From the NCBI GenBank assembly GCA_030562195.1, contig CM060202.1:21934317-21998316 (forward strand): a stretch of DNA of 64,000 nt, read 5' to 3'. Under the pieces are notes generated by a model that had not been told where the DNA came from, searched no databases, and saw only the letters and a program-made list of their open reading frames with translations. The stretch is from Nipponacmea schrenckii (Eukaryota; Mollusca; Gastropoda; Lottiidae). How positions within the stretch are numbered: the first letter of the stretch is position 1; every line of letters begins with the position of its first letter. The position numbers and the translations under genes were made by a program. Below, one piece after another: positions 59,920-64,000 of the stretch.

Positions 59920-60565
59920 ATGATTAGTAATGATCTTTGTTCTACCTATTTACAGCTAGGAAGATTAGAATAATAATCAAAGATGGTCTAATCTGAAGCC
60001 ATGAACTAGAATGGTTGGTAATGATCTTTGTTCTACCTATTTACAGCAAGGAAGATTAGAATAATGATCAAAGATAATCTAATCTGAAGCCATGAACTAG
60101 AATGATTGGTAATGATCTTTGTTCTACCTACTTACAGCTAGGAAGATTAGAATAATAATCAAAGATGGTCTAATCTGAAGCCATGAACTGGAATGATTGG
60201 TAATGATCTTTGTTCTACATATTTACAGCAAGGTAGATTAGAATAATGATCAAAGATAATCTAATCTGAAGCCATGAAATAGAATGATTGGTAATGATCT
60301 TTGTTCTACCTATTTACAGCTAGGTAGATTAGAAAAATGATCTAAGATGGTCTAATCTGAAGCCATGAACTGGAATGATTGGTAATGATCTTTGTTCTAC
60401 CTATTTACAGCTAGGAAGATTAGAATAATGATCAAAGATAATCTAATCTGAAGCCATGAAATAGAATGATTGGTAATGATCTTTGTTCTACCTACTTATA
60501 GCTAGGTAGATTATAATAATGATCTAAGATGGTCTCATCTGAAGTCATGAACTAGAAAGATTAGT
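59920..60565. repeat. About 90-bp minisatellite D, main block
   Basis: About seven units of 'gaatgattggtaatgatctt', 'tgttctacctatttacagct' and 'gatggtctaatctgaagcca', with two alternating variants ('gatggtcta' / 'gataatcta'). Confidence 0.93.
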
Positions 60566-61995
60566 TTAATAATCTCTGAAAATTGTACCCCATTATCTTT
60601 AATGTATTTTAATCTGTTTTTACTTATATATGCTGACGCTAAAGTTTTATTTTCGGAATCTCCGCAAGGTTTACAAGAGATGCTAAATTCACTTGAAAGT
60701 TATACAAAGAAATGGGATTTAACTGTAAATGTGTCAAAAACAAAGGTTGTTATATTCAGAAATGGAGGTAAGATCTCCACCTATGAAAATTGGCCTTTTA
60801 ACGGTACGCAATTAGAAACTGTTAATTCTTGTAATTATTTAGGAGTTTTATTAAACTTCAACCGAAAATGTTCAATTGCTCAAGCAAATTTGGCATCCCA
60901 AGGCAGAAAGGCGTTATTTTCAATTTAAAAAATATGTAAAGATAATTATTTTAATGTCAAATCTTGTGTTTCAGTCTTCGATACATGTAGGAAGTATATT
61001 AAACTATGGTTGTCAGGTATGGGGTTTTCACAAGGCCCCGGATATTGAAAAGGTACATCTCTACTTTTTAAAATACATCCTTAAGGTAAAAATACTACGA
61101 ATCATGACATGGTATTTTATGAGCTTGGTAGATATCCATTAGAAATAATTAGAAAAATTAGAATTTTCAAATATTACATTAATTTAATGACTACAGAAAA
61201 TGTACTTTTAAAATGTTGTTTAGGTGATATGATTTTAAATAATGATATTTAGATTTTAAATTTTAAGAAGGTTCTTGATGATATTGGTCTCAACTTTTTA
61301 TGGAATAATTTAAATAAATTCTCCTTTAAAATCTTTAAACAAAGAAATCTGCGATATTTCCCAACAAACATGTTACAGTAATATTTGCCAATCACCCAAT
61401 CATCAACATACTGTATTTTTAAGCTTCAAAGTTATTTGACGAAACCTATCCACCAAAAATATTTAAAATTTATTAGCAAATTATGATTGTCGTCTCACAG
61501 GCTTTTCATCGAAACCGGACGTTTTAACAAAATACCTAGAAATGAAAGAATATTGTAAATGTTGTAATAACAATGAGGTTGAAGATGAATGTCATCATGT
61601 GTTAATCTGTCCATTCTTTAGTGATATAAGAAAATTACATATAAAATCATATTATTATTTAAAACCTTATGTTTACAAGTTTATACAACTGCTAAATACT
61701 GATAGTGTTAAACAATTATGTAATCTGGGAAGGTTTTTATACTTAAGTGAAAATAGAAAGTCTAAGATGGAGATTGCATAAATTATATAAATATGTATAA
61801 CATACTATACTTGAGATTGAGATTTTTTGTGTTTATTTTGATAGTTTCGTGTTTTGTGTTTTAGTTTTGCCGCTCTCTTCATTAAAATTCTTTGTATTAT
61901 TCATTTTGTAAAATATTGTTTTATAGATTTTGTATATGATGTAATATATATTATACCGATGAGTCAATAGACTCAAGGTCAATAAAGACCTAAAC
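60566..61995 (+). pseudogene. LINE RT 3' half, tandem copy 1
   Basis: Plus-strand RT fragment starting at the catalytic motif, here 'LIYADAKVLFSES' (YADA where YADD is expected). Then 'WDLTVNVSKTKVVIFRNGG', 'SCNYLGVLLNF', and in another frame 'SILNYGCQVWGFHKAPDIEK'; the terminal 'CKCCNNNEVEDECHHVLICP' (61542-61781) is a Cys/His tail. Frameshifts and stops break it. The 3' end carries 'actcaaggtcaataaagacc' at 61972. It is repeated almost identically 1845 bp downstream. Confidence 0.88.
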
Positions 61996-62410
61996 TGAAC
62001 TGATCTAAGATGGTCTTATCTGAAGTCACGAACTGGAATGATTGGTAATGATCTTTGTTCTACCTATTTACAGCTAGGTAGATTAGAATAAAGATCAAAG
62101 ATGGTCTAATCTGAAGCCATGAACTGGAATGATTGGTAATGATCTTTGTTCTACCTATTTACAGCTGGGAAGATTAGAATAATGATCAAAGATGGTCTAA
62201 TCTGAGGTCATGAACTAGAATGATTGGTAATGATCTTTGTTCTACATATTTACAGCAAGGTAGATTAGAATAATGATCAAAGATAATCTAATCTGAAGCC
62301 ATGAAATAGAATGATTGGTAATGATCTTTGTTCTACCTACTTATAGCTAGGTAGATTATAATAATGATCTAAGATGGTCTCATCTGAAGTCATGAACTAG
62401 AAAGATTAGT
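61996..62410. repeat. About 90-bp minisatellite D, second block
   Basis: About four to five units of the same repeat as 59920-60565, separating the two LINE copies. Confidence 0.92.
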
Positions 62411-63840
62411 TTAATAATCTCTGAAAATTGTACCCCATTATCTTTAATGTATTTTAATCTGTTTTTACTTATATATGCTGACGCTAAAGTTTTATTTTCG
62501 GAATCTCCGCAAGGTTTACAAGAGATGCTAAATTCACTTGAAAGTTATACAAAGAAATGGGATTTAACTGTAAATGTGTCAAAAACAAAGGTTGTTATAT
62601 TCAGAAATGGAGGTAAGATCTCCACCTATGAAAATTGGCCTTTTAACGGTACGCAATTAGAAACTGTTAATTCTTGTAATTATTTAGGAGTTTTATTAAA
62701 CTTCAACCGAAAATGTTCAATTGCTCAAGCAAATTTGGCATCCCAAGGCAGAAAGGCGTTATTTTCAATTTAAAAAATATGTAAAGATAATTATTTTAAT
62801 GTCAAATCTTGTGTTTCAGTCTTCGATACATGTAGGAAGTATATTAAACTATGGTTGTCAGGTATGGGGTTTTCACAAGGCCCCGGATATTGAAAAGGTA
62901 CATCTCTACTTTTTAAAATACATCCTTAAGGTAAAAATACTACGAATCATGACATGGTATTTTATGAGCTTGGTAGATATCCATTAGAAATAATTAGAAA
63001 AATTAGAATTTTCAAATATTACATTAATTTAATGACTACAGAAAATGTACTTTTAAAATGTTGTTTAGGTGATATGATTTTAAATAATGATATTTAGATT
63101 TTAAATTTTAAGAAGGTTCTTGATGATATTGGTCTCAACTTTTTATGGAATAATTTAAATAAATTCTCCTTTAAAATCTTTAAACAAAGAAATCTGCGAT
63201 ATTTCCCAACAAACATGTTACAGTAATATTTGCCAATCACCCAATCATCAACATACTGTATTTTTAAGCTTCAAAGTTATTTGACGAAACCTATCCACCA
63301 AAAATATTTAAAATTTATTAGCAAATTACGATTGTCGTCTCACAGGCTTTTCATCGAAACCGGACGTTTTAACAAAATACCTAGAAATGAAAGAATATTG
63401 TAAATGTTGTAATAACAATGAGGTTGAAGATGAATGTCATCATGTGTTAATCTGTCCATTCTTTAGTGATATAAGAAAATTACATATAAAATCATATTAT
63501 TATTTAAAACCTAATGTTTACAAGTTTATACAACTGCTTAATACTAATAGTGTTAAACAATTATGTAATCTGGGAAGGTTTTTATACTTAAGTGAAAATA
63601 GAAAGTCTAAGATGGAGATTGCATAAATTATATAAATATGTATAACATACTATACTTGAGATTTTTTGTGTTTAATTTGATAGTTTCGTGTTTTGTGTTT
63701 TAGTTTTACCGCTCTCTTCATTAAAATTCTTTGTATTATTCATTTTGTAAAATATTGTTTTATAGATTTTGTATATGATGTAATATATATTATACCGATG
63801 AGTCAATAGACTCAAGGTCAATAAAGACCTAAACTGAACT
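62411..63840 (+). pseudogene. LINE RT 3' half, tandem copy 2
   Basis: Near-identical to 60566-61995, including the same YADA substitution and frame breaks. Differences seen by eye are single bases (e.g. 'ccttatg'/'cctaatg', 'tactgatag'/'tactaatag', 'attatgatt'/'attacgatt') and a 6-bp deletion ('gagattgagatt' to 'gagatt') near 63655. Shared disabling mutations show that a dead copy was duplicated. Confidence 0.9.
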
Positions 63841-64000
63841 GATCTAAGATGGTCTTATCTGAAGTCACGAACTGGAATGATTGGTAATGATCTTTGTTCT
63901 ACCTATTTACAGCTGGGAAGATTAGAATAATGATCAAAGATGGTCTAATCTGAAGCCATGAACTGGAATGATTGGTATTGATCTTTGTTCTACCTATATA
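63841..64000. repeat. About 90-bp minisatellite D, third block (runs off the window)
   Basis: Two units of the same repeat following copy 2, cut by the window end. The LINE-plus-minisatellite unit may continue beyond. Confidence 0.9.

Overview
This window is AT-rich, intron-containing metazoan nuclear DNA. Phase-consistent exons, immunoglobulin, C-type lectin and PAN domains, tRNA-derived SINEs, Penelope-like, LINE and Tc1/mariner relics and very many minisatellites suggest a lophotrochozoan, most likely a mollusc (gastropod or bivalve). The species assignment is inference. There are few host genes; most of the sequence is repeat.

Layout. 1-2300: a direct duplication, one copy interrupted by a LINE 3' fragment. 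4770-4945: a 19-bp minisatellite. 6016-7556 (minus): four exons of a C-type lectin plus PAN/apple gene, including a 33-bp micro-exon. 7600-11750: SINE copies, a dead Tc1-like transposase and a 46-bp array. 12206-12679: a TTAA-flanked MITE. 12790-17010: a 28-bp minisatellite split by a decayed Penelope-like element whose 5' side carries an SGNH-hydrolase-like domain. 17533-17963: a mariner-type remnant. 18940-19460: a polypurine tract. 23235-24400: a 594-bp tandem duplication. 25129-27297 (plus): one intact, intronless gene for a UNC5CL-like membrane protein (TM, ZU5, UPA, death domain).

29960-51690 is the most interesting part: a large inverted duplication centred near 39.9 kb. Two paralogous three-immunoglobulin-domain genes diverge from a 330-bp shared 5' region. 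The minus-strand copy (30649-39743) is complete: nine exons, signal peptide, three Ig-like domains, a TM segment and a tail with tyrosine motifs. The plus-strand copy (40074-48168) has the signal and Ig exons but no recognisable TM or tail exons. Three minisatellite families recur in mirrored order and opposite orientation beyond the genes. The first Ig-like domain of both copies lacks the canonical cysteines.

52043-52255 is a tRNA-like core inside terminal inverted repeats. 53.4-64 kb is a nest of LINE fragments, a foldback DNA element with a THAP-like peptide, and an 1845-bp tandem unit joining a LINE 3' half to a roughly 90-bp minisatellite.

The surviving host genes (CTLD-PAN lectin, Ig receptor pair, UNC5CL-like death-domain protein) all fit recognition or signalling roles, but no functional linkage between them can be shown from sequence. 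Exon limits were set by reading splice sites and phases by eye, without transcript evidence.
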